Shown in pieces: positions 34,193 to 43,984 of a stretch of DNA of 60,098 nt. The translations under genes were made by a program, and so were the position numbers. Below the pieces are notes generated by a model that did not search any database, was not told where the DNA came from, and was given only the letters and a program-made list of their open reading frames with translations. This stretch comes from JBAXQQ01 sp037131695 (GTDB taxonomy: Bacteria; Armatimonadota; Hebobacteria; CAIYQO01): NCBI GenBank assembly GCA_964638715.1, contig CAZWZF010000026.1:1-60098 (forward strand), given 5' to 3'. Numbering within the stretch: position 1 is the first letter of the stretch; the number at the start of each line of letters is the position of its first letter.

Positions 34193-37027
34193 ATGTCTTC
34201 GATGAATGACAATAATAAGTGTAATTTAACTGATTCAGATTCGAGCAATATCGACAATAAGTTTAGTGCATTATTTGAGTCAATGGCTGAGGGTGTGGCA
34301 ATACACGAACTAATTAATGATGAAAACGGAAATGCTGTAGAATATAGAATAATTGATATTAATCCTGCCTATGAATTGCATACTGGTGTCAAAAGAAACG
34401 AAGCAATAGGCAAACTAAGCTGTGACGCGTATAAAACTGATCAACCCCCATACTTTGATTTATTTGCTGGTGTTGCAAAAAATGGAAAAGCAGTCTCCTT
34501 TGAAACTTACTTTCCGCCCATGGATAAATTTTTCCGCATTACGGTTGTAAAACCCTCTGATAATCAGTTTGCCACAATTTTTCATGACATTTCTGAATTA
34601 ATTAAGCGGGAACGGGAATTGAAGGATAAAAAAGATGAACTTGAAAATTTCTTTAATATCTCTATAAATATGCTGTGTATCGCTAATTACAAAGGTTATT
34701 ACACCAAGATTAACAGAAAGTGGCAAGAAGTTACCGGTTACAGCATAGAAGAGCTATTAGCAGCTCCTTTTACAGATTTCCTATATCCAGATGATATAGC
34801 AGGTGCGCAATGTGCCATGGATGAATTATCTGCCGGTCGTCCTCTGGTTAATTTTAAAAATAGATTTCGCTGCAAGGATGGACATTATATCTGGCTTGAA
34901 TGGAACGCAAACTCGACTGAAGATAAGAAAATATTTGCTGCCGCTCAGGATATTACAGAAAAAATTAAACATGAAGAAGAACAGAAATTAAACGAAGAAC
35001 GATTGGCAGCATTATTGAAATTAAATCAACAAATTGATATGCAGGTTTTTGATATTGCGAAATATGCTTTGGAAGAAGTTGTTAAATTATCACGCAGCCA
35101 AATCGGTTATATTGCAATGGTAAATGAAGAAGAAAACACCTTGAATATGCTTAGCTGGTCGCATCAGGCAATGGCTGAATGCAGAGTATCAAATAAGCCT
35201 ATATTATATAAAATCACAGAAGCTGGATTATGGGGAGAGTCTGTTCGTCAAAAAAGGCCAATTATTACAAATGATTATGAATCTCAAAACGAATATAAAC
35301 GCGGTCTGCCGGTAGGACATGTTAAATTAACACGACATTTAAGCGTACCTATATTTGATGAAGAAAAAATTGTAATGTTAGTCGGTGTCGGTAATAAAAA
35401 AGATGAATATACCGAGAATGACATTTTGATATTATCTGTATTAATACAGGAAATGTGGAAAATTGTCCGCAAGAAACAGATTGAAGAAGCATTAGATAAT
35501 GAACGTGAAAGATTAGCAGTAACACTGCGCAGCATTGGTGATGGGGTAATAGCGACAGATACAAATGGCGCAGTAGTATTAATGAATCGAGTATCTGAAG
35601 ACTTAACCGGATGGAAACAGGCGGATGCAATTGGCAAACCTTTGCATGAAATATTTAATATTGTAAATGAAATCACCCGTGAACTTTGTGAAAACCCGGT
35701 AGAAAAGGTTTTACGGATTGGCGGTGCTATTGAATTGCCGGCACGTACAGTAATGATAGCAAAAGATGGCACTGAAAGAATGGTTGCGGATAGTGGTGCA
35801 CCTATACGTGATAGAAGAAGCCGGATTATTGGTGTAGTGCTGGTATTTCGTGATGTTACAGAAGAAAATCGGCTTCATGCGGAAATGCAGAAGATTACGA
35901 AGTTAGAGTCACTGGGTGTTTTAGCCGGCGGTTTGGCACATGACTTTAATAATATGCTGACAGCTATTACCGGCAACACTGGATTGGCGGCGATTAATTT
36001 AGAATTGAATAAAATTGAAAAAGCGGCGGAAAATATCGCAGATGCTGAAACTGCGGCAATCAGAGCTAAAGATTTAACACAGCAATTGTTGACATTTGCC
36101 CGTGGCGGCACTCCACTTCGCGAATTGATGTGTTTAAATGACATAATACCTGAGACAGTAACATTTGCATTATCTGGCTCGCGGACACGATGCAATATCG
36201 ATATGTCACAAGATATCTGGATGGTTATGGCAGACGCCGGGCAAATATCGCAAGTTTTGCATAATTTATTGTTAAATGCAGACCAGGCAATGCCGCAAGG
36301 CGGAATAGTAAATCTTTCGTGCAGCAATATTACCTTGAATGATAATAATGGAATGTTGTTGGCAGCGGGGCATTATGTTAAGATAGATGTGGCAGACGAA
36401 GGCGTTGGTATACCAATTGAGATGCAGGATAAAATATTTGACCCGTTTTTCACTACCAAGCAGCGTGGTTCTGGTTTAGGATTGGCGTCAGTATTTTCCA
36501 TTATTCGCGGTCATGAAGGCCATGTTGCTGTATCTTCAAAAGTTGGAATTGGTTCAATATTTTCTGTGTATTTGCCGGCGGTTTTAAATGCCCACCCTGT
36601 TAAGGAAAATCATGTTGATAAGCAGCATAATTTATCACAGATGAAGATTTTAGTAATGGATGATGAACGCATTATCGCAAAGGTACTTACAGAATTGCTT
36701 GAGGGTTTGGGACATCAAGTTGGTGCATTTGGTGATGGAAAGTCGGCATTTAATGCCTGGAAATATGCGCAGGAAATAAATGAACCTTATGAAATGGGTA
36801 TTTTTGACCTTACTGTTCCAGGTGGTATGGGTGGCGATGAAACTTTGAAGAAAATACACAAATTAGACCCGGAATTTATGGCAGTGGCTACAAGCGGCTA
36901 CGCGACAGACCCTATAATGACTAATTATATAAATCATGGCTTTGTTGGCAGATTAGCCAAACCATACCGTTTAAATGAAATGGTTGAAACAATAAACGAT
37001 ATTGTAAAAAGGAAAATGAAAAAATGA
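34193..37027 (+). CDS. Cytoplasmic PAS-PAS-GAF-PAS hybrid sensor histidine kinase
   Basis: The 944-residue protein lacks membrane spans. In order it has a PAS domain (about 25-140), a second PAS (about 150-270), a GAF domain (about 280-430), a third PAS (about 440-565), a dimerisation domain with His583 in GGLAHDFNNML, an ATPase domain with LLNADQAMPQGG, DEGVGIP and GSGLGLAS, and a receiver domain (about 815-940) with Asp872 in IFDLTVPGGMGG. The HDFNN type histidine box is that of NtrB-like kinases. Receiver-only output means the phosphate must pass on, perhaps to the lone regulator at 18675. It heads a chain of coupled genes. Confidence 0.93.
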   Translation: MSSMNDNNKCNLTDSDSSNIDNKFSALFESMAEGVAIHELINDENGNAVEYRIIDINPAYELHTGVKRNEAIGKLSCDAYKTDQPPYFDLFAGVAKNGKAVSFETYFPPMDKFFRITVVKPSDNQFATIFHDISELIKRERELKDKKDELENFFNISINMLCIANYKGYYTKINRKWQEVTGYSIEELLAAPFTDFLYPDDIAGAQCAMDELSAGRPLVNFKNRFRCKDGHYIWLEWNANSTEDKKIFAAAQDITEKIKHEEEQKLNEERLAALLKLNQQIDMQVFDIAKYALEEVVKLSRSQIGYIAMVNEEENTLNMLSWSHQAMAECRVSNKPILYKITEAGLWGESVRQKRPIITNDYESQNEYKRGLPVGHVKLTRHLSVPIFDEEKIVMLVGVGNKKDEYTENDILILSVLIQEMWKIVRKKQIEEALDNERERLAVTLRSIGDGVIATDTNGAVVLMNRVSEDLTGWKQADAIGKPLHEIFNIVNEITRELCENPVEKVLRIGGAIELPARTVMIAKDGTERMVADSGAPIRDRRSRIIGVVLVFRDVTEENRLHAEMQKITKLESLGVLAGGLAHDFNNMLTAITGNTGLAAINLELNKIEKAAENIADAETAAIRAKDLTQQLLTFARGGTPLRELMCLNDIIPETVTFALSGSRTRCNIDMSQDIWMVMADAGQISQVLHNLLLNADQAMPQGGIVNLSCSNITLNDNNGMLLAAGHYVKIDVADEGVGIPIEMQDKIFDPFFTTKQRGSGLGLASVFSIIRGHEGHVAVSSKVGIGSIFSVYLPAVLNAHPVKENHVDKQHNLSQMKILVMDDERIIAKVLTELLEGLGHQVGAFGDGKSAFNAWKYAQEINEPYEMGIFDLTVPGGMGGDETLKKIHKLDPEFMAVATSGYATDPIMTNYINHGFVGRLAKPYRLNEMVETINDIVKRKMKK

Positions 37028-37956
37028 AAAAAATACCAATTATTTTAGACACTGATATCGGTACTGATATCGATGACAGTTGGGCATTGGCGATGTTGTT
37101 AAAATCGCCGGAGTTTGATGTTAAATTGGTTGTTTCTGATACCCACAATACCGAATATCGCGCGAAATTGATAGCGAAATTTTTGGAAGTCGCTGACAGA
37201 ACAGATATCCCGGTTGGTGTGGGCATAAAACTTGATGATGTTTATGAAAGTTGTTCCCGATATGCGCAATATGATTGGGTAAAAGATTATTCATTGAAAG
37301 ATTATCCCGGCATTGTATATGAAGATGGCGTACAGGCGATTATTAATACAATTATGCAGTCAGACGATATTATAACACTGGTTTGTATCGGACCGATGCC
37401 AAATATCGCTGAAGCACTTCGCCGGGAGCCGAAAATAGCCGCTAAAACGCGTTTTGTCGGTATGCATGGCGCGTTTAACTGGCGTTGGAATGGTGTACCG
37501 GAACCGGGTGAGACTGTCCCTGAGTATAATGTGGAAGTTGATATTCATGGAGCTCAAACGGTATTTTCCGCAAATTGGGTGAAACCGGTAATTACTCCAT
37601 TAGATACCTGCGGAAGAGTTGTTTTGGATGGTGAGTTATACCAGAAAATATTAAAATCAGATGATAAATTAATGCAGGCGGTAATAGAAAACTATATCAT
37701 CTGGTCAAAACATAATTCAGGATATAACACTCCGGAACGTTCATCAATTCTATTTGATACTGTAGCAGTTCATCTTGCATATTCAAATGAATACCTGCAA
37801 ATTGATAGAATTAACATGAAAGTTGATGATAAAGGTTATACTCGTATAGACGACTCAGGCTTGCCGATTGATGTTGCCATAAAATGGAAAGATTTACCGG
37901 CATATAACGAATATTTAGTGGATCGTTTGTTATCACCAGTTGTCGGAAAATCTTAA
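37024..37956 (+). CDS. Inosine/uridine-preferring nucleoside hydrolase family protein
   Basis: The 310-residue protein begins with ILDTDIGTDIDDSWA, the Ca2+-binding DxDxxxDD signature of the family (Asp9, 11, 15, 17, 18). These enzymes split the N-glycosidic bond of nucleosides to base and ribose. The end of the usual pattern (late His motif, for example an HD or HN pair near residue 240) is only partly recognisable (VAVHLAYSNEY), so the substrate may be unusual. It overlaps the kinase stop by ATGA and the DUF167 start by one base. Confidence 0.88.
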   Translation: MKKIPIILDTDIGTDIDDSWALAMLLKSPEFDVKLVVSDTHNTEYRAKLIAKFLEVADRTDIPVGVGIKLDDVYESCSRYAQYDWVKDYSLKDYPGIVYEDGVQAIINTIMQSDDIITLVCIGPMPNIAEALRREPKIAAKTRFVGMHGAFNWRWNGVPEPGETVPEYNVEVDIHGAQTVFSANWVKPVITPLDTCGRVVLDGELYQKILKSDDKLMQAVIENYIIWSKHNSGYNTPERSSILFDTVAVHLAYSNEYLQIDRINMKVDDKGYTRIDDSGLPIDVAIKWKDLPAYNEYLVDRLLSPVVGKS

Positions 37957-38234
37957 TGGCAGAAGCCGCGTTTCATATAACTGTAAAACCGAAAGCAAAA
38001 AAAAATGAAGCAATAAAGAAGGATGGATTAATTGTTGTTTCTGTCTCATCACCACCTGTTGAAGGCGCGGCAAATGAAGCGGTAATAAAGGTTATCGCTG
38101 ACGCATTGCATTTGCCAAAGTCACGATTATCCATCGCTGGCGGGGCAACCGGGAAACTTAAGAAAATTGCGGTGTCAAATATAACAACAGAAGAATTAAG
38201 CAGTTTATTAGAAAAAATTAATGAAGCAAAATAA
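37956..38234 (+). CDS. DUF167 (YggU-like) protein
   Basis: The 92-residue protein matches the YggU/DUF167 family: HITVKPKAKKNEAI, VSSPPVEGAANEAVI and LSIAGGATGKLKKIAV. Family members are small alpha/beta proteins of unknown function found widely in bacteria and eukaryotes. It is translationally coupled on both sides (TAATG with the nucleosidase, 14-bp overlap with the next gene). Confidence 0.92.
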   Translation: MAEAAFHITVKPKAKKNEAIKKDGLIVVSVSSPPVEGAANEAVIKVIADALHLPKSRLSIAGGATGKLKKIAVSNITTEELSSLLEKINEAK

Positions 38235-40239
38235 AACCAGTCAAATAGCATCAACTATTTCCTGGGTTGTTGGGGTGGTATTATTTTTTATTATAGTAAT
38301 ACAGACAACAGCCTGGGTATCTTTTTATCTGTCCGGGATACGAAAAGAAAATGTGACTGATCAGGTATATCATGATGCAACAACTTTTCATAAGGTTGCT
38401 GAATTATCCGGTAAACAGGATTATCACCAGGCTCCTATGCTGGATGAATTAACGAAGTCAGGGAAGCTGCCGCCGGTTGCCAATAGATTACCGGAGAATC
38501 CGCAAGTCATAATTCCACCATCCCAGCATGGTCCGTATGGCGGTACCTGGCGTCGGTTTGGCACTGAACTTGCTGATATTCAGCCATATATAGCTCATCG
38601 CATACCGTATGGCAATATTTTGCGCTGGAGTCCGCAGGCAGATAAATTGCTGCCGAATCTCGCCAGCAAATGGGAAGTCAGCACTGATAACAAAACAGTT
38701 ACGGTATATTTGCGGCGCGGGGTTAAATGGTCGGACGGCGAACCTTTCACCACTGATGATATATTATTCTGGTATAACGATGTATTGCAAAATAAAGATT
38801 TAACCCCGGCTATTCCGCGGGAATACAAGCGCGGTGGTAAATTGATGCAGTTGCAGGTTATTGATAAATATACCATCAAGTTTATATTCGCAGTTCCATT
38901 TGGCAGGTTTGAACAGTTATTGGCGGGTATGCCCGGCACCGATATGATTGATTGTCCGGCACATTATCTGCGCAAGTTTCATCCCAGTTATACCCTGGCA
39001 AAAGAGTTGGATAAAATGGCGCGGGAAAAAGGTTTTGATTTCTGGTACCAGCTTTTTGCCGACGCGCGCGATTGGACAAATCCAGATCATCCGCGCTTAT
39101 GGCCCTGGGTAGTGGTACAACCACCACCGGCACGCCCGATAATTCTGCAACGCAATCCTTACTATTGGAAAATCGATGATAAAGGGAATCAATTGCCATA
39201 TATTGATAAAATAACCTTTGAAATATTTGACGCGGAAACCATAAATCTTAAGGCGATTAATGGTGAGATAGGGTTGCAGGACCGCCATATCAAGTTTGAA
39301 AATCATCCTTTGTTGAAAGAACATGCCCAGAAAGGCGGGTATCATCTGTTATATTGGTATGATTCCAATGGCGGAGTGAATGTAATTGCGTTAAACTTAA
39401 ACAGCAAAGACCCGGAAAAAAATGTCGTATTTAATAACCGCATATTTCGCATAGCGATGAGCCATGCAATCGACCGCGACGCGATAAATAAAGTCTGTTA
39501 TTTTGGTCAGGCTACCCCGCGTCAGGTTTCTCCGCCGAAAAGTTCGCCATATTACGACGCGGAATATGAAAAGATTTATACAGAGTTTTTGCCGGATAAA
39601 GCCAATAAAATGCTGGATGAAATGGGATTAAGCAAAAAAGACAGCAGTGGTTTCCGGCTGCTGCCCAGCGGAAAGCCATTGTCTATTACTATTGAGGCAA
39701 ACGGGATGGCTTGCAACCCAACCGCGCTTCAGATGGTGGCTGACAATTGGAACGCGGTAGGGGTGAAAACCGATATAAAATTGGAAGCAAGGCAACTGTT
39801 TTATCAGCGCAAAGACGCGATGCTTCACGACGCGGCAGTATGGTATGGTGCCGATGAACAGATGCCGGTACTGGATCCGCGCTGGTTTTTCCCCTACAGT
39901 AAAGAGTCCAACCAGGCGCCGGGGTATGCTACCTGGTTCCGGTCTGGTGGCAAGAAAGGGATAAAGCCGCCGGCAGACATTCAGAAATGTATGGATTTAT
40001 ATACCCAGATAGATACTACTTCTGACGAAAAAGAACAGAAAAAATTATTTCAGCAGATAATAGATTTGAATAAAAAAAATCTCTGGGTAATCGGAACGGT
40101 GGGGGAAGTGCCGTCGTTATTCGTAATTAATAATAATTTCCGCAATGTGCCAGCAGTGGCAATAAATGGCTGGCAGTTTCGTGGCGGCGGCAACACCGCG
40201 CCGGAATGTTATGCCATAGATGGGGGCAGCGGCAAATGA
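38221..40239 (+). CDS. Membrane-anchored family 5 ABC solute-binding protein
   Basis: The 672-residue protein has an N-terminal anchor (residues about 12-38) instead of a lipobox. The family 5 (oligopeptide/dipeptide type) binding domain follows: PPSQHGPYGGTWRRFG near residue 100, YLRRGVKWSDGEPFTTDDIL near 160, MSHAIDRDAIN and YSKESNQAPGYATW. Long members of this type with the PPV-RLPENP prefix take peptides or oligosaccharides. It is coupled to two permease genes downstream; ATPase genes are absent. Confidence 0.9.
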   Translation: MKQNKTSQIASTISWVVGVVLFFIIVIQTTAWVSFYLSGIRKENVTDQVYHDATTFHKVAELSGKQDYHQAPMLDELTKSGKLPPVANRLPENPQVIIPPSQHGPYGGTWRRFGTELADIQPYIAHRIPYGNILRWSPQADKLLPNLASKWEVSTDNKTVTVYLRRGVKWSDGEPFTTDDILFWYNDVLQNKDLTPAIPREYKRGGKLMQLQVIDKYTIKFIFAVPFGRFEQLLAGMPGTDMIDCPAHYLRKFHPSYTLAKELDKMAREKGFDFWYQLFADARDWTNPDHPRLWPWVVVQPPPARPIILQRNPYYWKIDDKGNQLPYIDKITFEIFDAETINLKAINGEIGLQDRHIKFENHPLLKEHAQKGGYHLLYWYDSNGGVNVIALNLNSKDPEKNVVFNNRIFRIAMSHAIDRDAINKVCYFGQATPRQVSPPKSSPYYDAEYEKIYTEFLPDKANKMLDEMGLSKKDSSGFRLLPSGKPLSITIEANGMACNPTALQMVADNWNAVGVKTDIKLEARQLFYQRKDAMLHDAAVWYGADEQMPVLDPRWFFPYSKESNQAPGYATWFRSGGKKGIKPPADIQKCMDLYTQIDTTSDEKEQKKLFQQIIDLNKKNLWVIGTVGEVPSLFVINNNFRNVPAVAINGWQFRGGGNTAPECYAIDGGSGK

Positions 40240-41264
40240 TATTAATGATTTTAAAAAGATTGCTGTGGATGGTTCCTACCTTATTTCTCGTATCCATTTT
40301 AACATTCATTATCATCCAGGCACCGCCGGGTGATTATTTAACGTCATATATCTCCGCGTTGCAGGAAACTGGCGATACCGTATCGTCTGAACAGGCAGAG
40401 GCACTGCGGGCAAAGTATGACCTGGATCAACCCGGGTACAAGCAATATATCTACTGGATGTTTGGCAGGAAAGACGCGCATGAAAAGTGGGTAAAAAAAG
40501 GTGTCATTCGCGGCGATTACGGTATGTCGTTTGAGTGGAATAAACCGGTGAAGAAACTGATTGGCGAAAGAATAATTCTCACCGTTACTTTATCAGTTTT
40601 AACCTTGCTGCTGACATGGGCGATTGCTATTCCGGTTGGGATATATTCCGCTATGCGGCAATATTCCGTCGGCGATTACATATTCACCACTATCACATTT
40701 TTAGGCGTTGCCACGCCAAATTTCCTGCTGGCGTTAATCTTGTTGTATATATCTTATACATTTTTCGGCATCAGTCCCGGTGGTTTATTCTCGGCAAAAT
40801 ATTTGTCTGCTCCGTGGTCTATCGGCAGGTTTTTTGATTTAGTAAGCCATTTATGGGCACCTATACTAATAGTAGGATTGGCGAATGCCGCGTCAACGAT
40901 TCGGGTAATGCGTGGCAATCTGCTGGATGAACTGCAGAAACCTTATGTCAAAGCTGCCGTTGCTCGCGGGCTTCCTTTCTGGCGGGTGGTGTGGAAATAT
41001 CCAGTTCGCATGGCGATTAATCCCATTATCAGCACCGTTGGGTGGGTGTTGCCGGGTATCATTTCCGGTGCCGCCGTTACCGAGATGGTTTTGGGCCTGC
41101 CCAGCACCGGCCCGCTGCTTTTGCAATCACTAATGAATCAGGATATGTATCTTGCCGGCACCTTGATTATGATGATGTCGGTTTTAACGGTTATCGGCAC
41201 CTTGATTTCGGATATATTGCTATATGTCCTTGATCCGCGTATACGCACCGGTAATGCCCAATGA
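40236..41264 (+). CDS. ABC permease, DppB/OppB type
   Basis: The 342-residue permease starts like DppB (LKRLLWMVPTLFLVSILTF), has six spans and the coupling-helix region with ARGLPFWRVVWKYPVR (EAA-type loop near residue 250). The ATG at 40236 overlaps the stop of the binding protein (ATGA); a longer frame from 40206 lies in that gene and is not favoured. A long extracytoplasmic loop (about 25-105) is normal for the family. Confidence 0.93.
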   Translation: MILMILKRLLWMVPTLFLVSILTFIIIQAPPGDYLTSYISALQETGDTVSSEQAEALRAKYDLDQPGYKQYIYWMFGRKDAHEKWVKKGVIRGDYGMSFEWNKPVKKLIGERIILTVTLSVLTLLLTWAIAIPVGIYSAMRQYSVGDYIFTTITFLGVATPNFLLALILLYISYTFFGISPGGLFSAKYLSAPWSIGRFFDLVSHLWAPILIVGLANAASTIRVMRGNLLDELQKPYVKAAVARGLPFWRVVWKYPVRMAINPIISTVGWVLPGIISGAAVTEMVLGLPSTGPLLLQSLMNQDMYLAGTLIMMMSVLTVIGTLISDILLYVLDPRIRTGNAQ

Positions 41265-42331
41265 CAAACATTGAAGTAAAAACCGCATATATGGCGCAAT
41301 GGAAACTGATGATGATACGATTTCGTCAGCATAAACTGGCTTTCTTTGCCTTTTGGGTACTGGTGGTTATTTATACCACTGCCATGTTCTGTGAGTTTTT
41401 TGCGCCGTATACTCTTAATCATCGCGACTTTAATAATATTTATTCTCCGCCGCAGCGAGTCGGGTGGTTAATGAATGTCGAACAATTTACCGGCAAACAG
41501 GACAAAGTAACCTGGCGTGCCGAATATGAACCGAAAGAAATCCCGGGTAAATTGGAATGGTTTGTACGTGGCGAAGATTACAAATTGATTGGTTTTATAC
41601 CCGGCAATATTCATTTATTCGGTACCAAATACGGCACCGTTTATCTATTTGGCACAGACGCGCTTGGTCGCGATATCTTCAGCAGAATTCTGTATGGCGC
41701 GCGAATATCATTAACTATCGGTTTGCTTGGCGTATTCATATCGTTCCTGTTGGGATTAACTATCGGCGCCTTGTCCGGTTATATTGGCGGTTGGGTTGAT
41801 AATCTCATTCAGCGATTAATCGAGTTGCTGCGTTCATTTCCGGCAATTCCGTTATGGCTGGCGCTTTCAGCGGCATTGCCGTCGTCATGGTCGCCGATAC
41901 AGGTATATTTGGGAATAACAGCGGTACTGTCATTCATCGGGTGGACCGCCCTCGCGCGCCAGGTGCGCGGAAAAATAATGTCACTGAAAAATGAGGATTA
42001 CGTAGTCGCCGCCATAATCGCCGGGTCGGGGAGGGGACGTATTTTAATCAAGCACTTGCTGCCCGCCTGTATGAGCCACATCATCGTCAGCCTTACCCTG
42101 GCGGTGCCGGCAATGATTCTCGGCGAAACAGCATTGAGCTTTTTAGGGTTGGGCCTGCGTCCACCGGTGACCAGTTGGGGTGTATTGTTGCGGGATGCCC
42201 AGAATGTCCAGGCGATAGCGGTGTATCCATGGCTATTAACCCCGGCAATCTTCATAATAATAACCGTCCTATTCCTGAACTTCCTCGGCGACGGTCTGCG
42301 CGACGCCGCAGACCCGTATTCGAAAAGGTAA
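41261..42331 (+). CDS. ABC permease, DppC/OppC type
   Basis: The 356-residue permease has an N-terminal span (about 20-45), a loop with HLFGTKYGTVYLFGTDALGRD and five more spans. The EAA-type loop (ALARQVRGKIMSLKNEDYVV) and LSFLGLGLRPPVTSWG ending are typical of DppC. It overlaps the DppB-type gene by ATGA. No ATP-binding subunit follows; 42332-42662 holds only repeats and AT-rich sequence. Confidence 0.93.
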   Translation: MTNIEVKTAYMAQWKLMMIRFRQHKLAFFAFWVLVVIYTTAMFCEFFAPYTLNHRDFNNIYSPPQRVGWLMNVEQFTGKQDKVTWRAEYEPKEIPGKLEWFVRGEDYKLIGFIPGNIHLFGTKYGTVYLFGTDALGRDIFSRILYGARISLTIGLLGVFISFLLGLTIGALSGYIGGWVDNLIQRLIELLRSFPAIPLWLALSAALPSSWSPIQVYLGITAVLSFIGWTALARQVRGKIMSLKNEDYVVAAIIAGSGRGRILIKHLLPACMSHIIVSLTLAVPAMILGETALSFLGLGLRPPVTSWGVLLRDAQNVQAIAVYPWLLTPAIFIIITVLFLNFLGDGLRDAADPYSKR

Positions 42332-42590
42332 TGGCGAATGGCGCAGGTAATTATTTTTTCGACCAGCCACAGAGTGGCGGCATGTTAATAGATTGAAAAA
42401 GTAAAAAAAGATATAAAGTTGCAAAGCAGCGACACATCAAGTTTATCAATGAATTACCCTTAACATATTTTTCTACTTGTGATATTGCCTGTTTAATGAA
42501 TTTTATGTATCATTTTTTTATTATTAAGGATAGAAGTGACACTAATATTTTCGTCTGTTTGAGAGTAAAATATTATTTGAGTCTGTACCC

Positions 42591-42632
42591 GAATAATTCC
42601 GAATAATTCCCCGAATAATTCATTACGAATAA
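42591..42632. repeat. Short tandem GAATAATTCC repeat
   Basis: GAATAATTCC occurs twice in tandem, followed by two shortened copies two and five bases apart. It lies in the 331-bp gene-free gap after the permeases (42332-42662), which is otherwise AT-rich. Probably slipped-strand expansion. Confidence 0.7.
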
Positions 42633-42640
42633 TCTTCATA

Positions 42641-42664
42641 ACTGAAAACTGAACACTGAAAACT
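42641..42664. repeat. ACTGAAAACTGAACACTGAA-type tandem repeat
   Basis: Three imperfect copies of ACTGAAAA/ACTGAACA stand end to end directly at the 3' end of the potassium-channel gene. Simple repeats of this kind are seen in many bacterial genomes; no function is apparent. Confidence 0.6.
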
Positions 42665-43769
42665 AAATATTCACTTTCGGTGATACACATTCATTGCTGC
42701 CATCCAGTAATCTTTCCACTGTTGTCTGAATTGCGGTGGGTTCACCCAGAAGGATGAAGGTGTCGCCGGCTTTTGCGTGGTATGACCGCAGGTCGCGCAT
42801 TAAAACTTTGCCTTCTTTGGTGATAATTCCCAGCAGGTGAACGCCTAATTCTTCGACATCAGTGCTGGCGTCGTAGGTTGATGAGCAGATAGCGGCGCCT
42901 TCGCTGACAGTGATTTCTTCCAGTATTAATTCTACTTCCTCACCATGTACCACCGCGTCAAGAAAATCTACTACTGATGGCTGCATGATGGATTGCGCCA
43001 TTCTGCGTCCGCCTACAACGTAGGGAGAAAACACTCTGTTTGCACCCGCGCGAATCAGTTTTGGCTCCGCGTCTGCACTTGATGAACGGGTGACAATATA
43101 TAAGTTGGGATTTAATACTCGCGCCGACAGTGTAATGTATACATTTTCCTCGTCTGTTTGCGCTACTGAAATTAAACCTTTTGCGAATTGAATTCCTGCT
43201 TTAATTAGTTGTTCGTCTTCGCGCGCGTCGCCTTTTATATACATCACGCCGGTTTCTTCCATATTTGCATACTGGGCAGGGTTATGTTCTACTATTACAA
43301 ATGGTGTGTTAGTGCGGTCTAATTGCCGGGCAATTTCCTGTCCCATACGGCCAAAACCGCAGATTACATAATGATTGCGCAATTTACTGATATCTGCATA
43401 CATCTTTCGTGTCCCCCAGTAAAAGACCATTTCACCACTTACCATCGCTTCGATAAGCAATGTAACCCCCCACAATACGACAAGTAATATTGATGAATTG
43501 TAGAAGATGCTGAACCATTGTGTCACAGGCTGATTGCTATCGCGAACAAAACCGCCCAAAGTACATACGGTAAGAACTATTTGAAGAAATGCTTCGCGAA
43601 TATCCCAATGAAGCCAGGCGCGATAATAGGTTACTCCAACAGCTACCAGGATGATAAAGAGTAATATTACTATCTTAAACTGGAAAATAGGCGACTTCCA
43701 AACGTTGTGCATTTTGCGCAACATCTTATCGCGTTCATTATTTTTTTGTGTTTTTGTCTTTTCCGCCAT
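42663..43769 (-). CDS. Two-span potassium channel with RCK_N and RCK_C domains
   Basis: The 368-residue protein has two spans (near residues 31-52 and 92-115) flanking a pore loop, then an RCK N-terminal Rossmann domain starting HYVICGFGRMGQEIA near residue 133, and an RCK C-terminal domain from about 275, as in MthK. The filter reads CTLGGF (Thr70 to Phe74) where a K+ channel usually has TVGYG; this is an unusual form. RCK domains gate in response to ligands such as Ca2+ or nucleotides. It is transcribed alone; upstream of the ATG lies an inverted repeat (43788-43801). Confidence 0.85.
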   Translation of the reverse strand: MAEKTKTQKNNERDKMLRKMHNVWKSPIFQFKIVILLFIILVAVGVTYYRAWLHWDIREAFLQIVLTVCTLGGFVRDSNQPVTQWFSIFYNSSILLVVLWGVTLLIEAMVSGEMVFYWGTRKMYADISKLRNHYVICGFGRMGQEIARQLDRTNTPFVIVEHNPAQYANMEETGVMYIKGDAREDEQLIKAGIQFAKGLISVAQTDEENVYITLSARVLNPNLYIVTRSSSADAEPKLIRAGANRVFSPYVVGGRRMAQSIMQPSVVDFLDAVVHGEEVELILEEITVSEGAAICSSTYDASTDVEELGVHLLGIITKEGKVLMRDLRSYHAKAGDTFILLGEPTAIQTTVERLLDGSNECVSPKVNI

Positions 43770-43787
43770 ACTATTTCGCTTTTATTC

Positions 43788-43801
43788 TACCATTTATGGT
43801 A
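43788..43801. promoter_or_regulatory. Perfect 14-bp inverted repeat ahead of the channel gene
   Basis: TACCAT-TT-ATGGTA lies 19-32 bases before the minus-strand start codon, a position where a repressor could block transcription or translation. Pattern-based only. Confidence 0.35.
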
Positions 43802-43859
43802 AAAACTGCATATATTTTTAATATTTGCCAATTGCCACTTAACGGCTAATAGTTGCGTA

Positions 43860-43868
43860 TGCTATAAT
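43860..43868 (+). promoter_or_regulatory. Extended -10 promoter of the exported-protein operon
   Basis: TGCTATAAT (TGn plus consensus -10) gives a start near 43875 and a leader of about 110 nt that ends with an AGGAG ribosome site. Confidence 0.55.
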
Positions 43869-43984
43869 AATGAGGGTTACAAATATCATAAACTGAACTT
43901 TTTAACTATTGGTATATATACCCAAATTCAAAAACCCTCAAAAGCTGGTATATTGGTAAAATTACCTGTCGCAGGAGTTATAAT

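Noticed and set aside
42591..42664. The short repeats after the ABC permeases as a CRISPR array.
   Set aside because: Units are about 10 bases without unique spacers of constant length; they are simple tandem repeats.
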